From Cellulomonas shaoxiangyii (GTDB lineage: Bacteria; Actinomycetota; Actinomycetes; Actinomycetales; Cellulomonadaceae): DNA of 64,000 nucleotides. Of this stretch, positions 50,134 through 58,939 are shown piece by piece. The stretch is taken from contig NZ_CP039291.1 in NCBI RefSeq assembly GCF_004798685.1, forward strand, positions 1-64,000. Reading direction: 5' to 3'. Position 1 is the stretch's first letter; every line of letters begins with the position of its first letter. The notes under the pieces were generated by a model. That model saw nothing but the letters and a program-made list of their open reading frames with translations, did no database searches and was not told the DNA's origin. The position numbers and the translations under genes are program-made.

Positions 50134-50556
50134 GTGAGGGCGACGACGGCGGTCTGCGCGACGGCGCTCCTCCTCGCGGGTTGCGCCGGTGCGTCCGGCG
50201 GCGACGAGCCCGGCGGGATGACGTTCGAGCAGCACTGTGAGCTCCGCACCGGCGTCGTCGAGCTCGCCGCCACCCCCGACGCCGAGGGCGTCGTCGTGAC
50301 GTGGCACGACGAGAGCGGGGGCCTGGACGACGCCACCTTCTGGGTCGCGCACCGCGCGGCGGCCGATGCCGCCTGGACGGTCGTCGCGACGCTCGAGCTC
50401 ACGGCCGACGCGGAGCGCCGGTACGTGCACCGGGGGGCGACGCCCGCGGGCGAGTACACGGTCGCCGAGGACGACGGCTGCGTCGACGGACCCGAGGGCG
50501 TCTGTGCGCCCGAGCAGCCGTGCCCGGTCGCGACGACGGCGCGCGACGAGGGCTGA
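50134..50556 (+). CDS. Putative lipoprotein
   Basis: 140-aa secreted protein with lipobox LLLAGCAG near residue 13-20 (lipidated Cys18). The rest contains a beta-rich, FN3-like stretch (VVVTWHDESGGLDDATFWVAHR, WTVVATLEL, RRYVHRGATPAGEYTV) and two Cys-containing loops at the C-terminus. Function unknown. GTG 50134 after GAGGAGG at 50123-50129. Confidence 0.7.
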   Translation: MRATTAVCATALLLAGCAGASGGDEPGGMTFEQHCELRTGVVELAATPDAEGVVVTWHDESGGLDDATFWVAHRAAADAAWTVVATLELTADAERRYVHRGATPAGEYTVAEDDGCVDGPEGVCAPEQPCPVATTARDEG

Positions 50557-50693
50557 CGTGGCTGTTCCCCCGGCACCCGAGGAGCGACTGACACGATCGG
50601 AGGACATGCTGCGGTCCTGACGAGTCCGTCGCGATCAGCGCCGCTATCTTCGGGCGATCCGCGCCCGACCTGGGCGCCTTCACCGGGAGAACG

Positions 50694-50942
50694 ATGAACC
50701 TCAAGCAGCGCATCGCAGCGGGCTCCGCGTCGGTGGTCCTCCTCACGGCGGCGTCGCTGGGCCTGGCGGGACCGGCGCAGGCGGCGCAGATCTACAAGGA
50801 GTTCTCGACGCCGGGCAACTGCCACTACGCGTTGAGCCAGAACCTCGCGAAGATCAAGAAGACGTCGACGGTTCTCTACGCCGCGTGCACGTACAGCTCC
50901 AGCAGGGGTGTGTGGATGCACATCCTGACGTTCAAGAGCTGA
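50694..50942 (+). CDS. Small secreted protein
   Basis: 82-aa product with a clear signal peptide (MNLKQRIAAGSASVVLLTAASLG, cleavage after AQA near residue 30). The mature part of about 52 residues (QIYKEFSTPGNCHYALSQN... YAACTYSSSRGVW) has two cysteines that could form a disulfide. No family recognised. GGGAG at 50684-50688 provides a ribosome site for ATG 50694. Confidence 0.6.
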   Translation: MNLKQRIAAGSASVVLLTAASLGLAGPAQAAQIYKEFSTPGNCHYALSQNLAKIKKTSTVLYAACTYSSSRGVWMHILTFKS

Positions 50943-51011
50943 GCCGGCGGTCCGTCCCGGTCGTGGTGGACCGGCCGCGGGCGGGGCGCCGATGCCCCGC
51001 CCGCGCCCGGG

Positions 51012-52190
51012 TCAGACCGTCTCGGGACGCTTCTTGCGCGCGAACCGGGCCGGCAGGTCGGGCCCGTCCCACACCTGGACCGCGCGCCAGAGCGACGCCG
51101 CGATCGGCACCGCCAGCACGGCACCCGTGATGCCGGCGAGCACCGTGCCGGCGGTCAGGGCGAACAGGATGACCAGCGGGTGCAGGCGCAGCGAGCGGCC
51201 CATGACGATCGGCTGCAGCAGGTCGCCCTCGAGCTGGTTGACCACGACGACGATCGCGACGACGATCAGCGCCTCCACGGGGCCCACGGCGACGAGCGCG
51301 ACCAGCGCGGCGAGGATGCCGGCGAGCGTCGCGCCGACCAGCGGGATGAACGCCAGCAGGAACACCAGCACGGAGAGCGGGATGACGAGCGGTACGCCCA
51401 CGATCGCCAGGCCGACGCCGATGCCGATCGCGTCGACCGCCGCGATGATCGCGGTGCCGCGGATGTACCCGCCGAGCGTGCGCACCGTCGCGTCGCCGAC
51501 GCGCTTGCCCCGCTGGTAGCGGTCCCCCTCGAACGGGCGGAGCAGGAACTCCCAGATCGCCGGGCCGTCCTTCAGGAAGAAGAACAGCACGACGATCATG
51601 ATGAAGAAGCCGGCGACGAAGTCAGCCGTCTGCGAGACGCCGGCGATGGCACCGGAGCCGACGGCGTCGGACTGCAGCAGCCCCGTCGCCGACTCGCGGA
51701 AGGACGCGATCTGCTCGTCGGTGATGTCGAACGGCAGGCCCTGGATGTACGTCTGCAGCTCGTCGAAGCCGTCGAGCGCCTGGTCCCGCAGCTCGCCCCA
51801 CTGCGCACCCACCGCCCGCACCACCAGCCACAGGATCCCGGCGAGCACCGCGACGACCGCCAGCAGGGCGATCCACGTCGCGAGCAGCGACGGCAGCCCG
51901 CGCCGGCGCATCCAGCCGACGAGCGGCGAGATGGCCGCCGCCAGCACCAGCGCGATGAGCACGGGGATGACGACGAGGGTGAGCTGCATCAGCGCGAGCA
52001 CGAAGACCGCGAGGACGGCCACCACCGCGAGCGTCTGCAGCGACCGGGTGGCGGCGCGGCCGAAGCCGTCCGACCAGAGGCGCGACGTGCGGCCCTCGTC
52101 GGGCGCGCCGCGCCCGGTCGGCGTCTCGACGTACGTGACCGCGACGTCCGGGGCGGCGGGCGGCGGTGTGCGGCGGCCGAAGAGACCCAT
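51012..52190 (-). CDS. AI-2E family transporter
   Basis: 392-aa membrane protein of the AI-2E exporter/permease family (PF01594). About eight transmembrane segments: LQTLAVVAVLAVFVLALMQL, VVIPVLIALVLAAAIS, LLATWIALLAVVAVLAGI, FVAGFFIMIVVLFFFLKDG, YIRGTAIIAAVDAIGIGVGLAIVGVPL, SVLVFLLAFIPLVGATLAGILAAL, and LVILFALTAGTVLAGITGAVLAVP. Substrate is not determined by sequence. ATG 52190 preceded by AGGAGG. Confidence 0.9.
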   Translation of the reverse strand: MGLFGRRTPPPAAPDVAVTYVETPTGRGAPDEGRTSRLWSDGFGRAATRSLQTLAVVAVLAVFVLALMQLTLVVIPVLIALVLAAAISPLVGWMRRRGLPSLLATWIALLAVVAVLAGILWLVVRAVGAQWGELRDQALDGFDELQTYIQGLPFDITDEQIASFRESATGLLQSDAVGSGAIAGVSQTADFVAGFFIMIVVLFFFLKDGPAIWEFLLRPFEGDRYQRGKRVGDATVRTLGGYIRGTAIIAAVDAIGIGVGLAIVGVPLVIPLSVLVFLLAFIPLVGATLAGILAALVALVAVGPVEALIVVAIVVVVNQLEGDLLQPIVMGRSLRLHPLVILFALTAGTVLAGITGAVLAVPIAASLWRAVQVWDGPDLPARFARKKRPETV

Positions 52191-52285
52191 CGCGTGTCCT
52201 CCTGGTGCAGTGCCCGGCGGGCGCCGGACGTGCTGACGGTATTGCCGCCGTGCCCCCGCCGCGCGGCGACCCGCGCGGGCACGGG

Positions 52286-53887
52286 TCAGTACCGCCAGCG
52301 CCCCATGTCCTGCTGGTACGTGCGGTGGATGGTCGGGGACAGCAGCGTCGACGCCGCCAGGTCCCGGGGTGGGGCGTCCGCGGGGAGCTGTGCGGTGGCC
52401 CGCAGGGACGCCTCGTCGTGGAACCGCAGGCCGTCGGGCAGGGCGGTCGCGGCGAACGCCTGCGACCCGTCCCCCGGCAGGGACAGCGCGAACCCCCACT
52501 CGCCGAACGACGGCACGTTCACGCCCAGCGGGAGCACCGTGCGGTCCGGTGCGGCGGCGCGCATCGTCGCCACCACCTGCCAGAACGCGTTCGGCGTGAA
52601 GTACGTGGACGTCGCCTGCGTGCTCATCACCCCGCCCGGCCGCAGGTGCGCGGCGACCATCGCGTAGAAGGGTGAGGAGTACAGCTTCGCGACGCGCTCG
52701 TTGGCCGGGTCGACGAGGTCGACGAGCACCGCGTCGAACGTGCGGTCGCTCTCGCGCAGCCACGCGAAGGCGTCGGCGTTGACCACCTCGACGCGCGGGT
52801 CGTCGAGCGCGTGCTCGTTGAGCGCGCTGACCAGCCGGTCGTTCCGGCCGAGATCCGTGACCGCGGGGTCGAGGTCCACCACGACGACCTCGCGCACGGT
52901 CGGGTAGCGCAGCACCTCGCGCGCGAGCAGGCCGTCGCCGCCGCCGAGCACCGCGACCGACGTCGGTGCGGCGACCGAGGTGAGCGCCGTGTGCGCGAGG
53001 GTCTCGTGGTAGCGCGCCTCGTCGACCGACGAGAACTGCAGCTGGTCGTTCAGGTACAGCCGCGTGTCGCCCTGGTACGTCGTGACGACGAGCTTCTGGT
53101 AGGCGCTCTGCTCGTAGTGCAGCACCGGGTCGACGTACAGGCGCGTGTTGATCGCGTCCTCGAGCGCCGTCGCCGACACCAGGCCGGCCACGAGCAGCAC
53201 GCTGACGACGGCCGTCGGCCACGTCAGGCGCACCGGCCAGCCCATGCGCCCGAGCATGAACAGCGCGACGAGCACGTTGAGCAGCGCCACCGCGAACGCC
53301 GTGCGCACCAGGCCGAGGGTCGGCAGCAGCAGGAACGGGAACAGCAGCGACGCCGCCAGCGCGCCGAGGTAGTCGAGTGCGAGGACCTTCGACAGCAGCG
53401 ACACCGACTCGTCGCGCCCGTGCTCCTTGAGCAGCGCCACGAGCAGCGGGATCTCGACGCCGATGGCGATGCCGATGAGCAGCGAGAGCACCGTGAACAC
53501 GACCCACGCGAGGTCGGTCGTGGCGTACGACCAGAACAGCAGCAGCACCGACGACCCGCCGAGCACCCCGAGCAGCAGCTCGTTGCGCACGAACGCGCGC
53601 CCGGGGGAGCGGGCGAGGCGGACCGCCAGCAGCGAGCCGATGCCCATCCCGAACATCGTCACGCCGGTGGCCAGCGAGAACGCGACGACCGAGTCGCCGA
53701 ACAGGCTGGACGCCGCCGTGCCGAGGATCAGCTCGTAGATGATCCCGCCGACGGCGACGAGCAGCGCCGCCGCGAACACGGTCGGGCGGTCCCCGCGGCG
53801 CGCGCCGCGGGGACCCGGGAGGTCGAGGACGGCGCCGGTGGTGCCGGTCGAGCCCGCCGCGCCGCCCGGGGTGGTGCCGTCGGCCAC
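52286..53887 (-). CDS. Membrane-fused spermidine synthase-like protein
   Basis: 533-aa fusion: the N-terminal third has about seven membrane segments (FAAALLVAVGGIIYELILG through WPTAVVSVLLVAGLVS), the rest is a SpeE-like aminopropyltransferase with KLVVTTYQGDTRLYLNDQLQFSSVDEARYHE, the SAM-binding VLGGGDGLLAREVL and DAVLVDLVDP. The family transfers an aminopropyl group from decarboxylated SAM to a diamine. GTG 53887 ends two bases before DUF350. SpeD nearby would supply the donor, so the cluster probably makes a polyamine or a modified one (inference). Confidence 0.88.
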   Translation of the reverse strand: MADGTTPGGAAGSTGTTGAVLDLPGPRGARRGDRPTVFAAALLVAVGGIIYELILGTAASSLFGDSVVAFSLATGVTMFGMGIGSLLAVRLARSPGRAFVRNELLLGVLGGSSVLLLFWSYATTDLAWVVFTVLSLLIGIAIGVEIPLLVALLKEHGRDESVSLLSKVLALDYLGALAASLLFPFLLLPTLGLVRTAFAVALLNVLVALFMLGRMGWPVRLTWPTAVVSVLLVAGLVSATALEDAINTRLYVDPVLHYEQSAYQKLVVTTYQGDTRLYLNDQLQFSSVDEARYHETLAHTALTSVAAPTSVAVLGGGDGLLAREVLRYPTVREVVVVDLDPAVTDLGRNDRLVSALNEHALDDPRVEVVNADAFAWLRESDRTFDAVLVDLVDPANERVAKLYSSPFYAMVAAHLRPGGVMSTQATSTYFTPNAFWQVVATMRAAAPDRTVLPLGVNVPSFGEWGFALSLPGDGSQAFAATALPDGLRFHDEASLRATAQLPADAPPRDLAASTLLSPTIHRTYQQDMGRWRY

Positions 53888-53889
53888 GG

Positions 53890-54096
53890 TCAGGAGCTGA
53901 TCGTCCCCGCCACGATCACGCCGATCGCGATTGCCAGGCCGGCGATCACGATGCCGAACGCGACGTTGTGCTCGTCCACGAGCTCGCGGTGCAGGTCGAG
54001 GCGGAACAGCTTGTTGACGATGACGACGGTGATCAGCAGCAGCACGATGCCGAGCACCGAGTAGACGATCGTGGACAGCAGCTCGTCGAGGGCCAT
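53890..54096 (-). CDS. DUF350 membrane protein
   Basis: 68-aa protein of DUF350 (PF03994) with two hydrophobic segments (IVYSVLGIVLLLITVVIVNKLF and FGIVIAGLAIAIGVIVAGTI). In E. coli the yjfL product of this family is found next to a glutathionylspermidine-synthase-like gene. ATG 54096 behind GGAGAGA. Operon with the spermidine synthase-like gene and DUF4178 gene; exact role unknown. Confidence 0.85.
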   Translation of the reverse strand: MALDELLSTIVYSVLGIVLLLITVVIVNKLFRLDLHRELVDEHNVAFGIVIAGLAIAIGVIVAGTISS

Positions 54097-54120
54097 GGGT
54101 CTCTCCTGGTCCGTTCGGGG

Positions 54121-54849
54121 TTACTTGCCGAGCCCGCCGATCCCGGTGACCGGGCGGCGGTAGCAGATCTGGTTCTGGTCCTCGGAGACGACCGTGCTGC
54201 CGGCGGGCGGCGCGGTCGCGAGGCTGCGGGGGGTGCAGTCGGTGCGGCTGTCGGGGCTGCAGGCCCCGGCGAAGCTGAAGGCGAGCAGGGTGGCGACGAT
54301 CAGCCCGACCACCGGAGCGCGCCACTGGCGCGGTGCGACGACCTTGCCGAAGTGCTGCTTCTGGGCCTTGGCGTCGAGCACCGTGCCGCGGTAGACGTCG
54401 AGCACGCGGGCGTCGAACTTCTCGACCGAGAGCACGAAGTCGTCACCGTGCAGCTCGGCGTACGCGACCGTCTGACCCTTCTGCAGGTCGTACGTGAAGG
54501 AGCCCTCGAGCGTGCGGATGGTCCCGGCGCCGACCTCGCCGACGCGCAGCTTCTGCTTGCGCCCGTCGACGGTGGCGGTGATCTCCTGGCCGGTGCGCAG
54601 CTTCTCGGGGTCGATCGTCTCCGGGACGGTCTCCGGCCAGTACAGCGTCACCTTGCGGGTGTCGTGGTCGTACTCGACCCAGTAGTCGAGGTTCTGGTAG
54701 CCGAGGAGCTCCCACTCCTCCCAGTGGTACCACTTGCCGTCGGAGGCGTCCTTCTCCGCGTAGACGACGACGCCGTGCGGCATCGAGCGCCACGGCGGCT
54801 CGCCGACGAGGGCCGTGCCGAGCTTCATCCGTGCCTGGTGACGAGCCAT
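54121..54849 (-). CDS. DUF4178 membrane-anchored protein
   Basis: 242-aa protein. The N-terminal 160 residues form a DUF4178-like beta-rich domain (KWYHWEEWELLGYQNLDYWVEYDHDTRKVTLY and LRVGEVGAGTIRTLEGSFTYDLQKGQTVAYAEL), followed by one membrane helix (WRAPVVGLIVATLLAFSFAGA) and a Cys-containing outer tail. Conserved next to SpeD/SpeE-type genes. Probably a membrane partner of the polyamine-related cluster. ATG 54849. Confidence 0.8.
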   Translation of the reverse strand: MARHQARMKLGTALVGEPPWRSMPHGVVVYAEKDASDGKWYHWEEWELLGYQNLDYWVEYDHDTRKVTLYWPETVPETIDPEKLRTGQEITATVDGRKQKLRVGEVGAGTIRTLEGSFTYDLQKGQTVAYAELHGDDFVLSVEKFDARVLDVYRGTVLDAKAQKQHFGKVVAPRQWRAPVVGLIVATLLAFSFAGACSPDSRTDCTPRSLATAPPAGSTVVSEDQNQICYRRPVTGIGGLGK

Positions 54850-54859
54850 GTCGCGCCCC

Positions 54860-55204
54860 TCAGACCAGCGTGCGGACGTCGACGTGGGCAGCCCCGAGGG
54901 CGTCGGCCAGCTCGGCGCGCGTGGCGTCGATGAAGTCGTCCCCGTCGGGGCGGCGGCACGTCGTCAGCGTGACGTAGGCCGTGCCGCGCTCGGGCCAGGT
55001 GTGCACCGCCACGTGCGACTCCGCGAGGATCACCGCGAGGCTCAGGCCCTGGGGGGAGAACCGGTGGCCGGCGTCGGCGCCGACCGGGGTGAGGCCGGCG
55101 CGGGCGATCACGGCGTCGAGGCAGCGGCGGACCGTCGGCTCGTCGTCGAGGCGCACGGCGTCGGCGCCCGCGACGTCGAAGACGTACACGAGGTTGCGGT
55201 CCAC
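54860..55204 (-). CDS. speD: S-adenosylmethionine decarboxylase proenzyme
   Basis: 114-aa SpeD, which makes decarboxylated SAM as aminopropyl donor. The self-cleavage site is AESHVAVHTWPE, with Ser63 giving the pyruvoyl group, His68 and Cys83 (TLTTCRR) as catalytic acid residues. Length matches the short bacterial class. First gene of the minus-strand cluster speD, DUF4178, DUF350, speE-like. No ornithine or lysine decarboxylase is in the cluster, so the diamine acceptor must come from elsewhere. Confidence 0.93.
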   Translation of the reverse strand: MDRNLVYVFDVAGADAVRLDDEPTVRRCLDAVIARAGLTPVGADAGHRFSPQGLSLAVILAESHVAVHTWPERGTAYVTLTTCRRPDGDDFIDATRAELADALGAAHVDVRTLV

Positions 55205-55534
55205 GGGCGTGCGGCCTCCAAGCGGGGGGTGGGGGGCGCGGCAACCCTAGTCGAGCGTCCGGGCGACTCCCGCCACCTCCACCCGTTCGCGCGCGCCGCG
55301 CCGCGGGGTGCGTCCGCGCTGGTCAGGCACTGGTCCCATGACTGCGGTGGGACCGTGCTGACACTCTCACCCGTTCGAGTGATGCGGCGTGCTCGCGGCA
55401 TATGTCAGGGTTACTTACTAATTCGCCGACGACGTCGTCAGCAGGACGCGCCGCCGTCGCGAGGGTGCGCAGCGCCGCGCACCCACCCGTGCGCGGGCAC
55501 GCGCGCGGGCCACCCGGGGGGCGGAAGGACGACG
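55205..55534. promoter_or_regulatory. speD / GH64 divergent intergenic region
   Basis: 330 bp without a gene. It must contain promoters for both neighbours. The visibly least GC-rich part is 55392-55420 (CATATGTCAGGGTTACTTACTAATTC), a plausible promoter stretch for the GH64 gene. GGAAGGA at 55523-55529 is the ribosome site before ATG 55535. No palindrome or repeat stands out. Confidence 0.4.
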
Positions 55535-57136
55535 ATGCGTCAGCAACGCAGATGGCTCACCGCGCTGGCCGTGGGAGCACTCGCAGTCATGGGGGCGGCC
55601 GCGCCGGCGGCCGCGGTCGGGCCGGACCGGCTGCCGATCACGGTCGCCAACCAGTCGGGACGGGCCGAGCAGGTGTACGTGCACGTGCTCGGCACCAACC
55701 TGGCGACGGGCCGGCTCGGCTGGGTGGACGCGGGCGGGACCTTCCGGCAGTGGCCGGCCGGGTCCAACCCGCCGTCGCCCGCACCGGACAGCGCGATCGC
55801 CGGGCCGTCGAACGGCGGCGCGGTCACCGTGCAGGTGCCGCGCGGGTTCTCCGGCCGGATCTACTTCTCCTTCGGGCAGAGGCTGCCGTTCTCGCTCACG
55901 CCGGACGGGCTCGTGCAGCCCGCGCCGTGGGCCGGCGGCGACCCGACGCGCGACATCCTGTTCGACTGGAGCGAGCTCACGTACAACGACGACGGGCTGT
56001 GGCTGAACAGCTCGCAGGTCGACATGTTCGCGGTGCCGCACTCGGTGAGCGTCACGGGCGCGTCCGGCCAGACGCGCACCACGGGGCGCCTCGTCGCGAA
56101 CGGGCGCCAGCAGATCATCGACGCGCTCCGCGCCGACCCGGCGTGGGCCCGCAGCGTCGTCACGCGCGCCGACGGCACCGTGCTGCGCGTCCTCGCGCCC
56201 GGCAAGGCGGCGAGCGCCGGCCTGCTCAGCGCCACGTACCTCGACGGGTACATCGCCTCGGCGTGGAACGCGTACACGTCCCGCACGCTCACGGTGCAGC
56301 CGTTCGGCGACCGGCCCGAGGTCCGGTACACGGGCCGCACGTCCGGCACGACGATGCGGTTCACCGACACCTCGGGCCGCGAGGTCGCGGCGTTCCAGCG
56401 GCCGTCGTCGTCCGACGTGTGGGGCTGCGACGGCGCCCTGCACGCGCCGAACGACCAGGTGGTCGGGCCCATCGCGCGCACGCTGTGCGCCGCGCTGTTC
56501 CGCGGGACGCTCGGCACCAGCACCACGGAGCCCGTGCTCGACGCGGCGCAGTTCTACCGCAGCACGCCGCCCAACGTGTACGGCCGCGTGGTGCACGAGG
56601 CGATGGTCGACAAGCGGGCCTACGCGTTCGCGTTCGACGACGTCGGTGCGTTCGAGTCGCTCGTCCACGACCGCGACCCGCGCAGCGCCCGCGTCGACCT
56701 GACCCCGTTCACGGGCGGCACCACGACGGACCCCGGCACCCCGACCACCCCGACGGGCCAGGCGCTCGTCAGCCGGTGGAACGGCAAGTGCCTCGACGTC
56801 CCGGGCGGCACGTTCACGGCCGGCAGCCGCGTGCAGATGTGGGAGTGCAACGGCACCGCCGCGCAGCGCTGGCGGGCCGTGGGCGGCGCGCTGCGCGTCG
56901 GCCCCGACCAGTGCCTCGACGCCGCGTGGGGCGGCACGACCAACGGGACGCCCGTGCAGATCGCCACGTGCAGCGGGAACGCCGCCCAGCAGTGGCTCCT
57001 GACGGCGGCGGGCGACCTGCGCAACCCGCAGTCGAACCGGTGCCTGGACATCGCCGACTGGAACGGCGCCGACGGTGCCCGCCTGCACCTGTGGGACTGC
57101 GCCGGCACGGCCAACCAGCGGTGGACGCGCGCCTGA
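55535..57136 (+). CDS. Secreted GH64 beta-1,3-glucanase with ricin-type CBM13
   Basis: 533-aa secreted enzyme. Signal peptide residues 1-27 (cleavage after AAA). The GH64/thaumatin-like domain (about 30-400) shows LPITVANQSGRAEQVYVHVLG, GGAVTVQVPRGFSGRIYFSFG, WSELTYNDDGLWLNSSQVDMFAVP and YAFAFDDVGAF, typical of beta-1,3-glucan hydrolases. A DPGTPTTPTG linker leads to a ricin-B-type trefoil (three QxW-like units: GKCLDVPGGTF, DQCLDAAW, NRCLDIADW; each ending in QRW or QQW). Attacks fungal or plant beta-glucans. ATG 55535 after GGAAGGA. Confidence 0.94.
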   Translation: MRQQRRWLTALAVGALAVMGAAAPAAAVGPDRLPITVANQSGRAEQVYVHVLGTNLATGRLGWVDAGGTFRQWPAGSNPPSPAPDSAIAGPSNGGAVTVQVPRGFSGRIYFSFGQRLPFSLTPDGLVQPAPWAGGDPTRDILFDWSELTYNDDGLWLNSSQVDMFAVPHSVSVTGASGQTRTTGRLVANGRQQIIDALRADPAWARSVVTRADGTVLRVLAPGKAASAGLLSATYLDGYIASAWNAYTSRTLTVQPFGDRPEVRYTGRTSGTTMRFTDTSGREVAAFQRPSSSDVWGCDGALHAPNDQVVGPIARTLCAALFRGTLGTSTTEPVLDAAQFYRSTPPNVYGRVVHEAMVDKRAYAFAFDDVGAFESLVHDRDPRSARVDLTPFTGGTTTDPGTPTTPTGQALVSRWNGKCLDVPGGTFTAGSRVQMWECNGTAAQRWRAVGGALRVGPDQCLDAAWGGTTNGTPVQIATCSGNAAQQWLLTAAGDLRNPQSNRCLDIADWNGADGARLHLWDCAGTANQRWTRA

Positions 57137-57212
57137 CGCCCACCCCGACGAGCACGCGGCCGCCGGCCCTCCCACCCGGGACGGCCGTCGGCCGTCGGCC
57201 GTCGCCGGACGC

Positions 57213-58781
57213 TCAGCCCAGCACGGACAGCCGCCGGTCGTCCCAGCCCACGGCGACCCCGCCGACCGACTGGACGCCGCGGACCCCCGCGGGCAGGGTC
57301 GTCCGCCACAGCTCGTGACCGTCCGCGGGGTCGAGCGCGGCGAGGACGGGGTTCCCGCCGCCGTCGCCGTCGCGCGTCACGTAGAGCAGCCGGCCGTCCG
57401 TCACGGCCGCGCCGAAGGAGGCGGGCGGCACGTCGCGGTGCCGCCACAGCTCCTCACCCGTCGCGGCGTCGAGCGTCACCAGGCCCTCCTGCGTGTCGGC
57501 GTGCACGCGCCCGCGCAGCACCACCGCGGTCGTCGCCTCCAGGTCGGGGGCCTCCCACCGCCGGGCGCCCGTGGCCGCGTCGTGCGCGCGCAGCGCGCCG
57601 TCCGTCATGAGCAGGAGCCCGGGGACGCTGCCGTCGTCGACCGTGGTCCACACCGCGGTCCCGTCGAGCACGAGGTCGCCGTCGGGACGGACGACGGTCG
57701 TCGTGTCGGCGCCGGCCAGGCGCAGCACGCCGTCGTGCACGTCGAAGCCGGAGCCCGACTCCGGGTCGGCGCCCCCGCGGGGCACCGTGCGGCGCACCGT
57801 CCCGTCCGCCTCGACGAGCACGACGTCGCGCTGCCCGACCACCGCCGCCACGCCGTCCATCACGACCACCTCGGCCCGCCACCACGGGTACGGGTCGCCC
57901 GCGCCCGCGGAGACCGGCACGCGCCACAGCTCCGCGCCCGTCGTCAGGTCCAGGCCCCACGCCTGCGTGCCGCCCTCCGGCGCGGGTCCGGCGGCGACGG
58001 CGACGCCGCCGAGCACGCCGACGGCGTCGGCGAACGTGCCCGGCACCGTGTCCGTCGGCAGGTCGGCGACCACCGTGCCGTCCGCGGTCTCGAGCACCAC
58101 GACCCGGGACGTCGTGGGCGTCGTCCGGGCCCAGTCGTCGCCGCGGCGCACCTGCCAGACGTCGGAGGCGAGGCAGGCGATGCGCGTGGGGAGCCTGTGC
58201 CGTGGCCCGGGGGTCGCGTCGGCCCGGACGCACAGCGACCCGACGGCACGCACCTCGCTCCCGCCCGGGTCCTGCGGTGGGACGAGCGGCACGGACCACC
58301 GCGTCGCGCCCGTCGCGGGGTCGATGGCGACGACCTCGCTGCCCCGCTCGGCCGACGCCCGCAGGCCGACGATGCCCTGCGACCACGGCCACGTGACGGC
58401 GTACGGCACGTCGTCACCCGTGGTGGACCACAGCACCTCGACGTCCGGCGACAGCGGGGCGACGACCCCCGGGACGGTCGCGAGCCGGGTGAGCTCCGCG
58501 CGCTCGCGGGCGTCGACGACGAGCTGACCGGCGACCGCGCCGGCGGCGACCGCGCCGGCGGCGACGACCCACCACCAGCGGCGCAGGGCGGCAGGCCGCG
58601 CGCCGGTCCGGGCGTCCGCGCCCGCGGGGGTGCCGGCGTCGCACGGCAGTGCCGGGGCGGGTGCGGCCGCGCGGACGGGTGCCGGGACGGCCGGTCCGTG
58701 GGGAGCGGTGCGCGCCCGGGCGGCCGGGACGTCGTCCTCGACGAGCTCGACGTCCGTCTTCCGCGTGCGGCGCCCCACCAC
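57213..58781 (-). CDS. PQQ-like beta-propeller membrane-anchored protein
   Basis: About 522 aa. One transmembrane segment near residues 68-90 (WWWVVAAGAVAAGAVAGQLVV) follows a charged Pro/Arg/Ala-rich cytoplasmic start; the extracytoplasmic part is a PQQ-like eight-bladed propeller with repeated GATRWSVPL, GAELWRVPV, GARRWEAP, GEELWRHRD and GHELWRTTL units. Most likely a structural or assembly factor; no quinone-ligand residues seen. Start is uncertain: GTG 58781 or 58778 give GRRTRKTDVELVEDD at the N-terminus, GTG 58814 is the longest. Confidence 0.75.
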   Translation of the reverse strand: MVGRRTRKTDVELVEDDVPAARARTAPHGPAVPAPVRAAAPAPALPCDAGTPAGADARTGARPAALRRWWWVVAAGAVAAGAVAGQLVVDARERAELTRLATVPGVVAPLSPDVEVLWSTTGDDVPYAVTWPWSQGIVGLRASAERGSEVVAIDPATGATRWSVPLVPPQDPGGSEVRAVGSLCVRADATPGPRHRLPTRIACLASDVWQVRRGDDWARTTPTTSRVVVLETADGTVVADLPTDTVPGTFADAVGVLGGVAVAAGPAPEGGTQAWGLDLTTGAELWRVPVSAGAGDPYPWWRAEVVVMDGVAAVVGQRDVVLVEADGTVRRTVPRGGADPESGSGFDVHDGVLRLAGADTTTVVRPDGDLVLDGTAVWTTVDDGSVPGLLLMTDGALRAHDAATGARRWEAPDLEATTAVVLRGRVHADTQEGLVTLDAATGEELWRHRDVPPASFGAAVTDGRLLYVTRDGDGGGNPVLAALDPADGHELWRTTLPAGVRGVQSVGGVAVGWDDRRLSVLG

Positions 58782-58891
58782 ATCGACGGTAACCGCCGCC
58801 GGCCGGGGCGCCACCGGGTGGCGGCGGACCGGAGCGGTGCCGCGGTCCGCGGGCGGGGAGCGGGTGGGGAGCGGGTGCCGGACGTGCGCGG

Positions 58892-58932
58892 GCCCGGACC
58901 GGACGGGGCTCGGGGCACCGTCCGGTCCGGGC
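58892..58932 (-). terminator. Hairpin terminator after the LAATG protein gene
   Basis: Perfect 15-bp arms at 58892-58906 and 58918-58932 (GCCCGGACCGGACGG / CCGTCCGGTCCGGGC) around an 11-nt loop, starting 8 bp beyond the stop at 58940. It should end the minus-strand transcript before the propeller gene promoter. Confidence 0.75.
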
Positions 58933-58939
58933 GCCTGCG

